This document shows, one piece after another, positions 18,476-25,810 of a stretch of 64,000 nucleotides of DNA. The DNA lies in the NCBI GenBank assembly GCA_964498255.1, contig CAZCGW010000008.1, positions 1 to 64,000 of the forward strand, written 5' to 3'. The DNA comes from Fluviibacter sp964498255. Lineage in GTDB: Bacteria; Pseudomonadota; Gammaproteobacteria; Burkholderiales; Rhodocyclaceae. A program made the translations under genes and the position numbers. Each line of letters opens with the position of its first letter. Position 1 is the first letter of the stretch. The notes beneath the pieces were generated by a model. It did no database searches, was not told where the DNA came from, and was given only the letters and a program-made list of their open reading frames with translations.

Positions 18476-18525
18476 ACATCACTCAATCGGGGAATTTGGA
18501 CTTCACCCGGTTTGCTAGACAGATT

Positions 18526-18666
18526 TCAACTTCCAAATTGCAGTAGCTCGAAGGCCATAGGGCTGAGCTGATTGAGGTGGCTATGACGACGCTTCCGATT
18601 GTAGAACACTTCGATGTATTCAAAGACTTCTGATTGCGCGACCTGCCTTGTTGCATAGATATGGCG
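18526..18666 (-). pseudogene. IS3-family transposase OrfB, C-terminal fragment
   Basis: A minus-strand frame of 46 codons ends at a TGA (18526-18528) and contains EYIEVFYNRKRRHSHLNQLS then PMAFELL. This is the highly conserved C-terminal tail of IS3-family OrfB transposases, lying after the last catalytic glutamate. The frame is closed upstream by TAA at 18667-18669, and no further transposase sequence was found. A short GC-rich stretch downstream (about 18497-18520) could be the remnant terminal inverted repeat. The rest of 18438-18874 has no other gene that I can support. Confidence 0.8.
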
Positions 18667-18830
18667 TTACGCGCAGCTATGTCGCGTACAGAATGTGATG
18701 CGACCCTACCTTGAGAGCCTGATCACATGATCAATCGTGCCGCATCTGTTCGCGCCAGAAGAAAGGCAAGGCTTTGCTGGCGAGCCTAGGCCAGTAACGA
18801 TTAGCACGGCCAATTTTCTACACTTGAAGT

Positions 18831-18872
18831 GTTTTCCTGTAGTATCACAAAAGCCGGTTTTTTCAGGAAAAC
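18831..18872 (+). promoter_or_regulatory. Inverted repeat enclosing the ribosome binding site
   Basis: GTTTTCCTG (18831-18839) and CAGGAAAAC (18864-18872) are perfect 9-base complements 24 bases apart. The right arm contains the AGGAAA ribosome binding site of the gene starting at 18875. Just before the left arm is a second palindrome, ACACTTGAAGTGT (18820-18832). The set could be an operator or a translation-blocking hairpin. Confidence 0.5.
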
Positions 18873-18874
18873 AA

Positions 18875-19477
18875 ATGAAACCTCTTTCTGACCGGCAACG
18901 CCTATTCATGGCGGAATCCGGATTTACAGGGAATCAGGAATGTGGATTTACAGTAAAGCCAGATTCCGGCTTTACTAGGGATTCAGGTTCTTCTCTTACA
19001 GTGAATCCGAAAAACCCACCTCCCCTATACAGAGACTACAACACAGAAACCACAACAACTAAGGTTGATAGCAATGCTATTAATTCGAGTGGTTGTGGTG
19101 AATTTTCTGATCAGCTGATTTTTCCGAAATGCACCCCAGAAGAGAGCATTGCTATTGGTGAGTTACTGACCACCTGCCCTGCTGAACTCCGTCAAAAAGC
19201 GCTGGACGAGATAGAGGGTGCCCGGCAAGCTGGGGTAATCAAGACAAATCTTGTTCCATTTGCTCGAGGGATCATGACGGCTATCGCACGAGGAACCTTC
19301 ACAGTGGGTCACGGCCCCAGAATTGCTGCTCAACGAATGCGACTAACTGCTCTCCATGAACGACCTAATCCAACAGAAATTTCCATGGATCCGAAAGTCC
19401 TAAATAAAGGCAAAGCTTTGATGGGTAGATTAGGGCAACAATCTGATCTAAGAAATCAGATAGGGTCGAGAACGTAG
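18875..19477 (+). CDS. Truncated replication-type protein of integrative elements (STY4528-like C-terminus)
   Basis: The 200-residue product starts MKPLSDRQRLFMA with AGGAAA upstream. Residues 14-45 are four tandem copies of an octapeptide (ESGFTGNQ, ECGFTVKP, DSGFTRDS, GSSLTVNP), followed by a Tyr/Thr-rich linker. The C-terminal part, from about residue 85 (CTPEESIAIGELLTTCPAEL) to RIAAQRMRL, resembles from memory the C-terminal domain of the STY4528-type pathogenicity-island replication proteins, which also have a repetitive Ser/Thr-rich linker. Those proteins are longer, so an N-terminal domain is probably missing. The family assignment is tentative. Confidence 0.5.
   Translation: MKPLSDRQRLFMAESGFTGNQECGFTVKPDSGFTRDSGSSLTVNPKNPPPLYRDYNTETTTTKVDSNAINSSGCGEFSDQLIFPKCTPEESIAIGELLTTCPAELRQKALDEIEGARQAGVIKTNLVPFARGIMTAIARGTFTVGHGPRIAAQRMRLTALHERPNPTEISMDPKVLNKGKALMGRLGQQSDLRNQIGSRT
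18914..19009 (+). repeat. Four in-frame 24-bp tandem repeats
   Basis: Direct repeats at 18914-18937, 18938-18961, 18962-18985 and 18986-19009, consensus GAWTCCGGATTTACAG followed by TGAATCCR. Repeats 1 and 2 are closest; 4 is most diverged. Each unit contains a GGATT...AATCC dyad, and the join between units gives the palindrome AATCCGGATT. They lie in frame in the replication-type gene. Confidence 0.8.
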
Positions 19478-19504
19478 TTTGGTGCATATGAAATCTGCTA
19501 CAAA

Positions 19505-20029
19505 CTAATGTGAATGATGATGCCCCATACCTTTCTTGATAGCGTTTGAATAATCTTGTCTATTCATCTGCGGCAAAACGCGAACAAAGGCTACTAAGTC
19601 CCAGGTCTCATCGTCAGTAAGGCCGACCTCACCCCATGAGGGCATGCCACTACCCTTAACACCATGCTTTATGATCCAGAAATCTCTAGCAGGATCTGCG
19701 TGTTGACGTTCTTTGGACAAATTAGGCGGCGCTGGGTAAAGACCCACACTAAGCTCAGATTTATCAACTCCTGGCTTGAGATGACATGAAGCACACATAG
19801 CATCGTAGTTGCCTGATGATCTGCGTATCCTTTCGGTAGCGTCAAGATTTTTAGGGATTTCAATGTCTTCCGACTGGCTGCGAATCGAATACTCTCTGAA
19901 AAACTCTATGCCTTTGTAAACAATTTCCGAATGAGGTTGATCTGCTGCAAAGCTAAGATTTTTGACAGCCAAGTAACTTGCAACCCCAATACCCAGTAAA
20001 GCAATTCCCACTACATACTTAGCTCGCAT
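19505..20029 (-). CDS. c-type cytochrome with histidine-rich C-terminus
   Basis: The 174-residue product has an N-terminal membrane/signal segment (YVVGIALLGIGVASYLAV) and one haem c site, CASCH, near residue 81. A distal Met ligand is probable in GVKGSGMPSWGEVG, followed by the DDETWDLVAFV helix typical of class I cytochromes. It ends in GHHHSH, a possible metal-binding tail. It is the last gene of the leftward copper operon, 2 bases after the P-type ATPase. It may pass electrons between periplasmic copper oxidation and respiration, but that is inference. Confidence 0.85.
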   Translation of the reverse strand: MRAKYVVGIALLGIGVASYLAVKNLSFAADQPHSEIVYKGIEFFREYSIRSQSEDIEIPKNLDATERIRRSSGNYDAMCASCHLKPGVDKSELSVGLYPAPPNLSKERQHADPARDFWIIKHGVKGSGMPSWGEVGLTDDETWDLVAFVRVLPQMNRQDYSNAIKKGMGHHHSH

Positions 20030-20031
20030 TG

Positions 20032-22353
20032 TTATTTGCTCCCACGCATCCGCAATGCATTCGCAATGACGGAAGCAGAACTAAAACTCATGGCAAGTGC
20101 AGCAATCAAAGGCGAAAGCAGCCAACCCGTCAAAGGGTAAAATGCTCCAGCTGCGACAGGGATTCCCAGTGCGTTGTACAAAAATGCAAACATAAGGTTC
20201 TGCTTCATGTTACGGACAGTACCAACAGATATTTCACGAGCTACAGAAATCCCACGTAGATCGCCCTTAACAAGGGTCAGTTGAGCACTATTCATCGCCA
20301 CATCGGTACCCGTACCCATGGCAATGCCAACATCAGCTTTTGCAAGTGCTGGCGCATCGTTGATGCCGTCACCAGCCATCGCAACCACATATCCCTGCTT
20401 CTGCAATGACTCAACTAGATTGAGTTTGTCCTGCGGCTTAACCTCGCCATAAACCTCAGAAATACCTAGCTTGGCACCCACTGATCTGGCAGTGGTTAAA
20501 CCATCCCCAGTTGCCATAATCACTTTGATGCCTGATTCAGCCAAGGTTTTAAGAGCCTCAGGTGTAGTTTTCTTAATTGGGTCAGCTACAGCTAACAAAC
20601 CCGCAAACTGCTTATCAACAGCCAAATAGAAAACGCTCGCACCCTCCGAACGCAACTGTTCGGCTTCAGTACTAAGCGCATCAACTGAAACACCCGCCTG
20701 AGTCATCAAAGTTGTGTTCCCGAGGCTGAGTGATTTGCCATCGACCTTACCTCGAACACCAATCCCAGAGTTTGACTCGAATTCTTCAGGGGCTGACAAA
20801 GATATTCCGCGTTCTCGTGCCGCGCGCACAATAGCCTCTGCCAATGGGTGCTCACTTCCCTGGTCAAGGCTCGCAGCAAGCCTTAAGACTTCAACATCTG
20901 AAAAATTACCAGAACCAATCGCTTTATTAAATGCTGGCTTCCCTTCGGTCAGCGTCCCTGTTTTGTCAACGATGAGAGCATTAACTTTCCTTAAGTTTTC
21001 AATAGCGGCCGCATCTCTAAAGAGAATCCCTTGGGTAGCAGCCCTGCCCGTAGCCACCATGATCGACATAGGCGTAGCTAACCCTAGAGCGCATGGACAC
21101 GCAATAATTAACACCGCTACAGCATTAATCAGCGCATGAACCCAGCTAGGCTGCGGCCCGAAACCCCCCCAGATCAAGAAGGTCAGCACGGATACAAGTA
21201 CAACCGTAACTACAAAATAGCCAGCCACAATATCGGCCATTCTTTGCATAGGAGCACGAGACCGTTGCGCTTGAGAAACCATCTGGATGATTTGGGCAAG
21301 AACTGTCGCAGAGCCAATTTTTTCTGAACGCATCACCAGACTTCCTGATGTATTCATGGTTGCGCCAATAACCTTATCGCCAGGTCGTTTGGATACAGGT
21401 AGCGGTTCCCCAGTTAACATTGATTCGTCTAAAGCACTCTCCCCTTCCAGAACGACACCATCAACGGGGATTTTCTCTCCAGGACGAATTCGGAGCTTGT
21501 CACCCACATGGACATTGGAAAGTGGAATATCCTCTTCGACACCATCAGAAGCGATTCTACGGGCTGTCTTCGGTGAAAGCCCTAGTAAGGATTTGATTGC
21601 TGCCGAGGTCTGAGAACGTGCTTTTAGTTCCATAACCTGCCCTAGCAGGGTCAGCGATATGATGACAGCAACCGCTTCGTAATAAACTGAGACGCGCCCC
21701 ATTGCAATGAAAGAGGCTGGAAACACTTGCGGCATGAAAGTCGCTACAACACTATAGAAGAAGGCAGCCCCTGTTCCAAGACTAATGAGCGTCCACATAT
21801 TTGGACTACGATTTATCACCGACTGGAAACCACGCTCAAAGAAAGGCCAACCTGCCCAGAGTGCAATTGGAACGGATAAGGCAAACTCAACCCAGGTCTG
21901 AGTCGTTATGCTTAGTAAGCCTAATTGATGCCCGAACATAGCAAGCACCGTAACAATGATCGTAAGTGGCAGCGTGCACCAGAAGCGTTGTTTAAAATCT
22001 TTTAGCTCTGGATTTTCTTCGTCATCCAAGGATGGCAACTCAGGTTCAAGAGCCATTCCGCATTTTGGGCAAACACCAGGACCACTCTGGCGAATCTCTG
22101 GATGCATCGGGCATGTATAAATCGCCCCTTCAACAACTGGCTGGATAGTAAGAGGCGTTGACCCGTCATATTGCGAAGGGGCTGCATCAAATTTATGTAA
22201 ACATTTTTCACTACAAAAATAGTAGTAGTGACCAGCGTGTAGAACATGCCCCTTCCCTGGTGGCGTTACAGTCATTCCACAAACAGGATCTTTGAATTCA
22301 AAACCAGCAGAATTTTTGGCATGAAGATGGTGTTCATGAGTGGGACTATTCAT
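20032..22353 (-). CDS. copA: Copper-translocating P1B-type ATPase with YHS and heavy-metal-binding domains
   Basis: Exports Cu+ (possibly Ag+) from the cytoplasm. The 773 residues contain a His-rich start (HEHHLHAKN), a YHS domain (DPVCGMTV to CSEKCLHKF, residues 18-60), a heavy-metal-binding domain (YTCPMHPEIRQSGPGVCPKC, about 77-105) instead of the usual HMA domains, eight membrane helices, TGEPLPV, the metal site CPC in IACPCALGLATP, phosphorylation site DKTGTLTEG, HPLAEA, and GDGINDAPALAKADVG. The last helices hold MSFSSASVIAN, a Cu+-site motif. It sits between a TPM protein gene and cytochrome c in a copper operon. The symbol is also used for the multicopper oxidase nearby; they are unrelated proteins. 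Confidence 0.95.
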   Translation of the reverse strand: MNSPTHEHHLHAKNSAGFEFKDPVCGMTVTPPGKGHVLHAGHYYYFCSEKCLHKFDAAPSQYDGSTPLTIQPVVEGAIYTCPMHPEIRQSGPGVCPKCGMALEPELPSLDDEENPELKDFKQRFWCTLPLTIIVTVLAMFGHQLGLLSITTQTWVEFALSVPIALWAGWPFFERGFQSVINRSPNMWTLISLGTGAAFFYSVVATFMPQVFPASFIAMGRVSVYYEAVAVIISLTLLGQVMELKARSQTSAAIKSLLGLSPKTARRIASDGVEEDIPLSNVHVGDKLRIRPGEKIPVDGVVLEGESALDESMLTGEPLPVSKRPGDKVIGATMNTSGSLVMRSEKIGSATVLAQIIQMVSQAQRSRAPMQRMADIVAGYFVVTVVLVSVLTFLIWGGFGPQPSWVHALINAVAVLIIACPCALGLATPMSIMVATGRAATQGILFRDAAAIENLRKVNALIVDKTGTLTEGKPAFNKAIGSGNFSDVEVLRLAASLDQGSEHPLAEAIVRAARERGISLSAPEEFESNSGIGVRGKVDGKSLSLGNTTLMTQAGVSVDALSTEAEQLRSEGASVFYLAVDKQFAGLLAVADPIKKTTPEALKTLAESGIKVIMATGDGLTTARSVGAKLGISEVYGEVKPQDKLNLVESLQKQGYVVAMAGDGINDAPALAKADVGIAMGTGTDVAMNSAQLTLVKGDLRGISVAREISVGTVRNMKQNLMFAFLYNALGIPVAAGAFYPLTGWLLSPLIAALAMSFSSASVIANALRMRGSK

Positions 22354-22422
22354 TCTTGTTCTCTTTTTCTTTTCAATACAATTGCCGAAACAGTTTTAGA
22401 GTCATAGGGACGGAAGGCGTTA

Positions 22423-23286
22423 TTACCATCTTCCCGATGCACCGCCACCGCCAAAACCCCCACCACCGCCTCTAAATCCACCACCGCCGCTGCCACCTCG
22501 ACCGCCACCGCCAAATCCACCCCCGCCAATTCCGATGCCTGTTAAGGCAACGACAAATGCCACCACGCCTGCAAGCAAGGCCATTGAAATGGCACCCAGA
22601 ATAAGCCAGGACATCATCGCAATAAAGCCGCCAGTCAGCAGAGCGCCGTTCATGCGGCCGAGTATGGATCTCAAGATACCGCCAAGAATTAGCGCTGCTA
22701 TAAAGACAACAGGTACGACTTGATACAGATCATCTTCTGTCAACTGTTCGTTCTTTGCTGGCGAAGGTAACGGCTCTCCATCAACGACTGAAATGATCGC
22801 TTGAGCACCGGCCATAACGCCGCCATAAAAGTCCTGCTGCTTGAATCGCGGAACGATAATGTCATCGATGATGCGTTTGCTTGTGGCGTCGTTTAGAGCC
22901 CCTTCCAGGCCATAGCCAACCTCGATTCGGAGGGTTCTATCAGATTTTGCGATGATGAGAATCGTGCCGTCATCAACCTTCTTGCGGCCCAGTTTCCACT
23001 GATCAGCAACTCGAATGCCGAATTGCTCAATAGACTCAGGCGCCGTCGTCGGTACGATCAGAACCGCAAGCTGACTGCCCTTCCGTTTCTCGAAAGTGCT
23101 TAACACCTGATCGAGTGAAGCGACTTGGCTTGAAGAAAGCGTACCCGTCTGATCAATCACTCTGGCGGACAAGGCAGGGATAGCTAGCTGCGCCAGCGAG
23201 TACTGCGGCAGACACAGCGCCACCAAAAGCGGTAGGAATGCCAATAACCGCTTCAACCTCTTCCGTCCAAAGCGAAGGCTAAACAT
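22423..23286 (-). CDS. TPM-domain protein (YgcG family), membrane-anchored, glycine-rich tail
   Basis: The 287 residues comprise a signal peptide (LLAFLPLLVALCLPQYSLAQ), a TPM domain (about 35-165, with VIDQTGTLSSSQVASLD, AVLIVPTT and RIEVGYGLEGALND), two hydrophobic segments near 190-245, and a Gly/Phe-rich C-terminus ending GGGGASGRW. TPM proteins face the periplasm and are usually partnered with LemA, whose gene is 5 bases upstream here. Some TPM domains have phosphatase activity and others act in photosystem II repair; no role in copper handling is established. Finding the pair inside a copper operon is unusual. Confidence 0.85.
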   Translation of the reverse strand: MFSLRFGRKRLKRLLAFLPLLVALCLPQYSLAQLAIPALSARVIDQTGTLSSSQVASLDQVLSTFEKRKGSQLAVLIVPTTAPESIEQFGIRVADQWKLGRKKVDDGTILIIAKSDRTLRIEVGYGLEGALNDATSKRIIDDIIVPRFKQQDFYGGVMAGAQAIISVVDGEPLPSPAKNEQLTEDDLYQVVPVVFIAALILGGILRSILGRMNGALLTGGFIAMMSWLILGAISMALLAGVVAFVVALTGIGIGGGGFGGGGRGGSGGGGFRGGGGGFGGGGASGRW

Positions 23287-23291
23287 ACAAG

Positions 23292-23894
23292 TTACTTCGC
23301 TGCTGGTGTATCGAAGGAAACACTTGGGGGCGTTGAAATCTCTTTTTCGTTTTCAACTGTAAAGTTCGCTTTAGGCTTGTATCCGAAGAGCATTGCCGTC
23401 AGATTGGATGGGAAGGAGCGAATCGTAACGTTGTAAGCCTGTACCGCCTGTATGTAACGATTACGGGCCACCGTGATGCGGTTCTCAGTCCCTTCGAGTT
23501 GCGCCTGAAGGTCTCTAAAACCCTGATTAGTTCTTAGTGCTGGGTAGTTCTCAGAAACAACCAGCAATCTTGAAAGCGCTGAAGTCAGCTGGCCCTGAGC
23601 CTGCTGAAACTTCTGAAAGGCTTCTGGGTTGTTAACCAACTCAGGTGTGGCTTGAATCGACGTCGCTTTAGCCCTGGCATCCACAACCTTAGTCAGCGTG
23701 TCTTGTTCAAACTTTGCCTCACCCTTGACAGTGTTCACCAGATTAGGAATTAGATCGGCTCGGCGTTGGTATTGATTGAGCACCTCCGCCCAACTGGATG
23801 TGATTTGTTCGTCTTGAGATTGAATTTGGTTATAACCACAGCCTGTCAACGCTAATGATGTGATCAAAATCAGTCCGGTCAGTATTTTTTTCAT
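23292..23894 (-). CDS. LemA family lipoprotein
   Basis: The 200-residue product begins MKKILTGLILITSLALTGCG with a lipobox (LTGC, C19). The rest is the LemA helical bundle: SWAEVLNQYQRRADLIPNLV, LTKVVDARAKATS, SALSRLLVVSENYPALR and ENRITVARNRYIQAVQAYN are all characteristic. I chose the ATG at 23894 over an in-frame start 15 codons upstream because it gives the lipoprotein signal. It lies upstream of and nearly abuts the TPM gene. Function of LemA is not well defined; it is associated with envelope quality control. Confidence 0.92.
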   Translation of the reverse strand: MKKILTGLILITSLALTGCGYNQIQSQDEQITSSWAEVLNQYQRRADLIPNLVNTVKGEAKFEQDTLTKVVDARAKATSIQATPELVNNPEAFQKFQQAQGQLTSALSRLLVVSENYPALRTNQGFRDLQAQLEGTENRITVARNRYIQAVQAYNVTIRSFPSNLTAMLFGYKPKANFTVENEKEISTPPSVSFDTPAAK

Positions 23895-23996
23895 TTCCGT
23901 AGCTCCGATAGTTTTGTTGCGGCTGAGTATCTCAAACACCTCAGATTATGTAGTCTTAAGTTAGTTACTGAATTAGCCAGCACCTGTGTGACTAAA

Positions 23997-24626
23997 TCAT
24001 AAATTCGGAATAAATCTTGGGGTCTTATCCAAATATTCCTGGTACGGTTGACCAAATCTCGCCAACATCTCAGTTTCCTCTTGTTTAGCAAGTCTCCCAT
24101 ACATAACCACGAGCATAGGAAACATGACAAGAGTCAGAATCGTTGGCCACTGAAATAGAAATCCAAGCATAATCAGGACAAATCCAACATATTGTGGATG
24201 CCGTATACGCGCATAAATCCCTGAGTCGGCAAACCGATTTGCACGTTGGGCGTGATACAAAACATGCCATGCGATTGAAAGCAGATAGAAACCGCCTCCA
24301 AGCAAAGCGAAACTAACCAGATGTATAAATCCGTAATGTGGGTCACCTTGCAATCCGAACAATGTAGACCACAAATGACCGGAGTTATGGGTCATCAGGT
24401 CTAAATCAGGGTATTTGGTCTGCAACCATCCGGATAATGCGTAGATAGTCAGAGGAAAGCCATACATTTCAGCGAAAAGTGCCACGACAAAAGCAGAATA
24501 GGTACCAAATGTTCTCCAGTCACGAGGCGTAGTTGGCTTGAAGAAGCTAAACGCGAACATGATGAAAACTACTGAATTGAGAACCACCAATCCCCACAGC
24601 CCATAGGAATTCGAGTCATAGTCCAT
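23997..24626 (-). CDS. Isoprenylcysteine methyltransferase-like membrane protein
   Basis: The 209-residue product has about five membrane segments and ends with the ICMT/PEMT-type signature: GIYARIRHPQYVGFVLIML, then KQEETEMLARFGQPYQEYL. In that superfamily this region binds S-adenosylmethionine. Bacterial members of this type are frequently found in copper and mercury clusters with unknown substrates. Start at 24626 has a GGGGG ribosome binding site and overlaps the end of the DUF2933 gene by 11 bases. Confidence 0.8.
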   Translation of the reverse strand: MDYDSNSYGLWGLVVLNSVVFIMFAFSFFKPTTPRDWRTFGTYSAFVVALFAEMYGFPLTIYALSGWLQTKYPDLDLMTHNSGHLWSTLFGLQGDPHYGFIHLVSFALLGGGFYLLSIAWHVLYHAQRANRFADSGIYARIRHPQYVGFVLIMLGFLFQWPTILTLVMFPMLVVMYGRLAKQEETEMLARFGQPYQEYLDKTPRFIPNL

Positions 24627-24843
24627 CGTTACCCCCTGGGTTTTTGCCATCATCTTTATTACTGCTGTGCGAATGACCACTGTGCATGAAGAGATGCATT
24701 AATGGGCAAGCCAGCAAGAACAGGTAGGGCAAAAAGACAAATACATGCTCCCTATGTTCAGTAAATAGAAAGTAAGCTGCTATTCCGGCAAACACCAGAA
24801 AGACGAGACCAGACCTAGATTTAAAGAATGACCGGTGTTCCAT
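24616..24843 (-). CDS. DUF2933-family small membrane protein
   Basis: A 75-residue protein with two hydrophobic helices (GLVFLVFAGIAAYFLFT and VFVFLPYLFLLACPLMHLFM) and a His-rich tail (MHSGHSHSSN). The ACPLMHLFMH motif is typical of the DUF2933 proteins seen beside heavy-metal resistance genes. The CPLMH and histidines could bind Cu+. It overlaps the methyltransferase-like gene by 11 bases. Confidence 0.82.
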   Translation of the reverse strand: MEHRSFFKSRSGLVFLVFAGIAAYFLFTEHREHVFVFLPYLFLLACPLMHLFMHSGHSHSSNKDDGKNPGGNDGL

Positions 24844-24855
24844 TGAATCACCTCT

Positions 24856-25359
24856 CTACTTTGAGCTACTCGGTGGATGATTACAGCAAGCAGCATCTGA
24901 CCAATGCGCTAGGTTTTTCAGCTCATTACGCTCAGTGAATCGCCAGACAGCTTTACGGAATTTCGTTAGAAAGCCCGAAAATGAGGCCTCAGATTCACTT
25001 AATTGTCGCTCAATCTGAGCCCAGGTGATCTGCCTCAGATCATACTCAACGTACAAAACATCATCCGAAATTGCGCTTTGAAGAATACCCATACGCTGAT
25101 CAAGCAATTTTAGGAATTGCTCTCCTGCGCCCTTGTCCTTGAAAGACAGCGGAACTTTCCGTTTTTTGATGACTGCTGGTGCATTCACCACATGGTGCAA
25201 GCCAACATAGAGATCTGGATTTTCCTTAAAGCTCTCAAGACACTGTAGTGAGCAAAACCATTGAGTAATACCCCGGTGGATGAGGTGATGCACCGAGTTT
25301 CCATCGACCTGCATATGACACACAGGATCTGTGTGAAGTTCCTGTTTTACTAGCGTCAT
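24856..25359 (-). CDS. YHS-domain metal-binding protein
   Basis: The 167-residue product has an N-terminal YHS domain (HTDPVCHMQVDGNSVHHLIH then WFCSLQCLESF), in which cysteines and histidines can bind copper or another soft metal. The remaining 110 residues are a helical region with no family I recognise, ending in a Cys-rich DAACCNHPP. I chose the ATG at 25359, eight bases after AGGTGG, over the GTG at 25371. It is the second gene of the leftward copper operon after the two-component genes. Confidence 0.75.
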   Translation of the reverse strand: MTLVKQELHTDPVCHMQVDGNSVHHLIHRGITQWFCSLQCLESFKENPDLYVGLHHVVNAPAVIKKRKVPLSFKDKGAGEQFLKLLDQRMGILQSAISDDVLYVEYDLRQITWAQIERQLSESEASFSGFLTKFRKAVWRFTERNELKNLAHWSDAACCNHPPSSSK

Positions 25360-25379
25360 CACTTCACCCACCTAAAGAA

Positions 25380-25706
25380 TTACTGGCTTTTTTGCATTTT
25401 TTGCTGATCACCCATTGGGTGTTTCATCATGTTCTGGTGATCATCCATGTGCTGCTGCATCATTTTTTGATGCTGTTCATCACTCATGCTGCCGTGATCT
25501 TTACAATTGCTCGTGGAGGATTTGTCCGTACACTTCCCATGATCAGAACCATGCCCTTTTGCAGGCTTTTTGGCATCTGTCTTACTTGCTGGCGCGGAGT
25601 GATCATGGCTATGATCAGCATTGGTAGCAGTTTGAGCATAAGCCAAAGGGCTGGCAGCCATTGCCAGACCAATAACAGCGCTTACGATTTTATTCGTCGA
25701 TTTCAT
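25380..25706 (-). CDS. Periplasmic His/Met-rich copper-binding protein
   Basis: The 108-residue protein has a signal peptide (cleavage near AYAQT) and a mature part rich in His, Met, Lys, Asp and Gln, with segments such as DHSHDHSAPAS, MMQQHMDDHQNMMKHPMG. Clustered Met and His are typical of periplasmic Cu+/Cu2+ or Ag+ buffers such as CopC/SilE/CopK-like proteins, though no named family fits clearly. AAAGGAG lies 6 bases upstream. It is the first gene of the leftward structural operon, following a candidate CopR box. Confidence 0.75.
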   Translation of the reverse strand: MKSTNKIVSAVIGLAMAASPLAYAQTATNADHSHDHSAPASKTDAKKPAKGHGSDHGKCTDKSSTSNCKDHGSMSDEQHQKMMQQHMDDHQNMMKHPMGDQQKMQKSQ

Positions 25707-25733
25707 TGCCAACTCCTTTGATTAATATGAGAT

Positions 25734-25750
25734 GTGAATGAAGCATTCAC
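25734..25750. repeat. Inverted repeat in the leader of the His/Met-rich gene
   Basis: GTGAATG-AAG-CATTCAC, a perfect 7-bp dyad with a 3-base centre, about 28 bases before the ATG at 25706. It could be an operator half-site pair or a small leader hairpin. Confidence 0.4.
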
Positions 25751-25794
25751 AGAATCATAATAAGTATCCAGCAATGACAAGGAGCTGACTGGTA

Positions 25795-25810
25795 GATTAC
25801 AGATATGTCA
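25795..25810. promoter_or_regulatory. Candidate CopR/CusR box at the leftward operon
   Basis: GATTACAGATATGTCA resembles the palindrome at 27917-27934 (GATTACA...TGTAATC) and known TTACA-n4-TGTCA/TGTAA copper-regulator boxes. It overlaps the stop codon of the sensor gene. On the minus strand a TTGTCA (-35-like) starts 14 bases downstream of it, a suitable activator position for the 25706 gene. Confidence 0.5.

Noticed and set aside
18438..18560. Left attachment repeat matching the tRNA-Arg 3' end
   Set aside because: I looked for the tRNA 3' sequence (GGAGAGATTCGAAC and GGCGCGCTCG) near the left island edge and found no copy, so no att pair is claimed.
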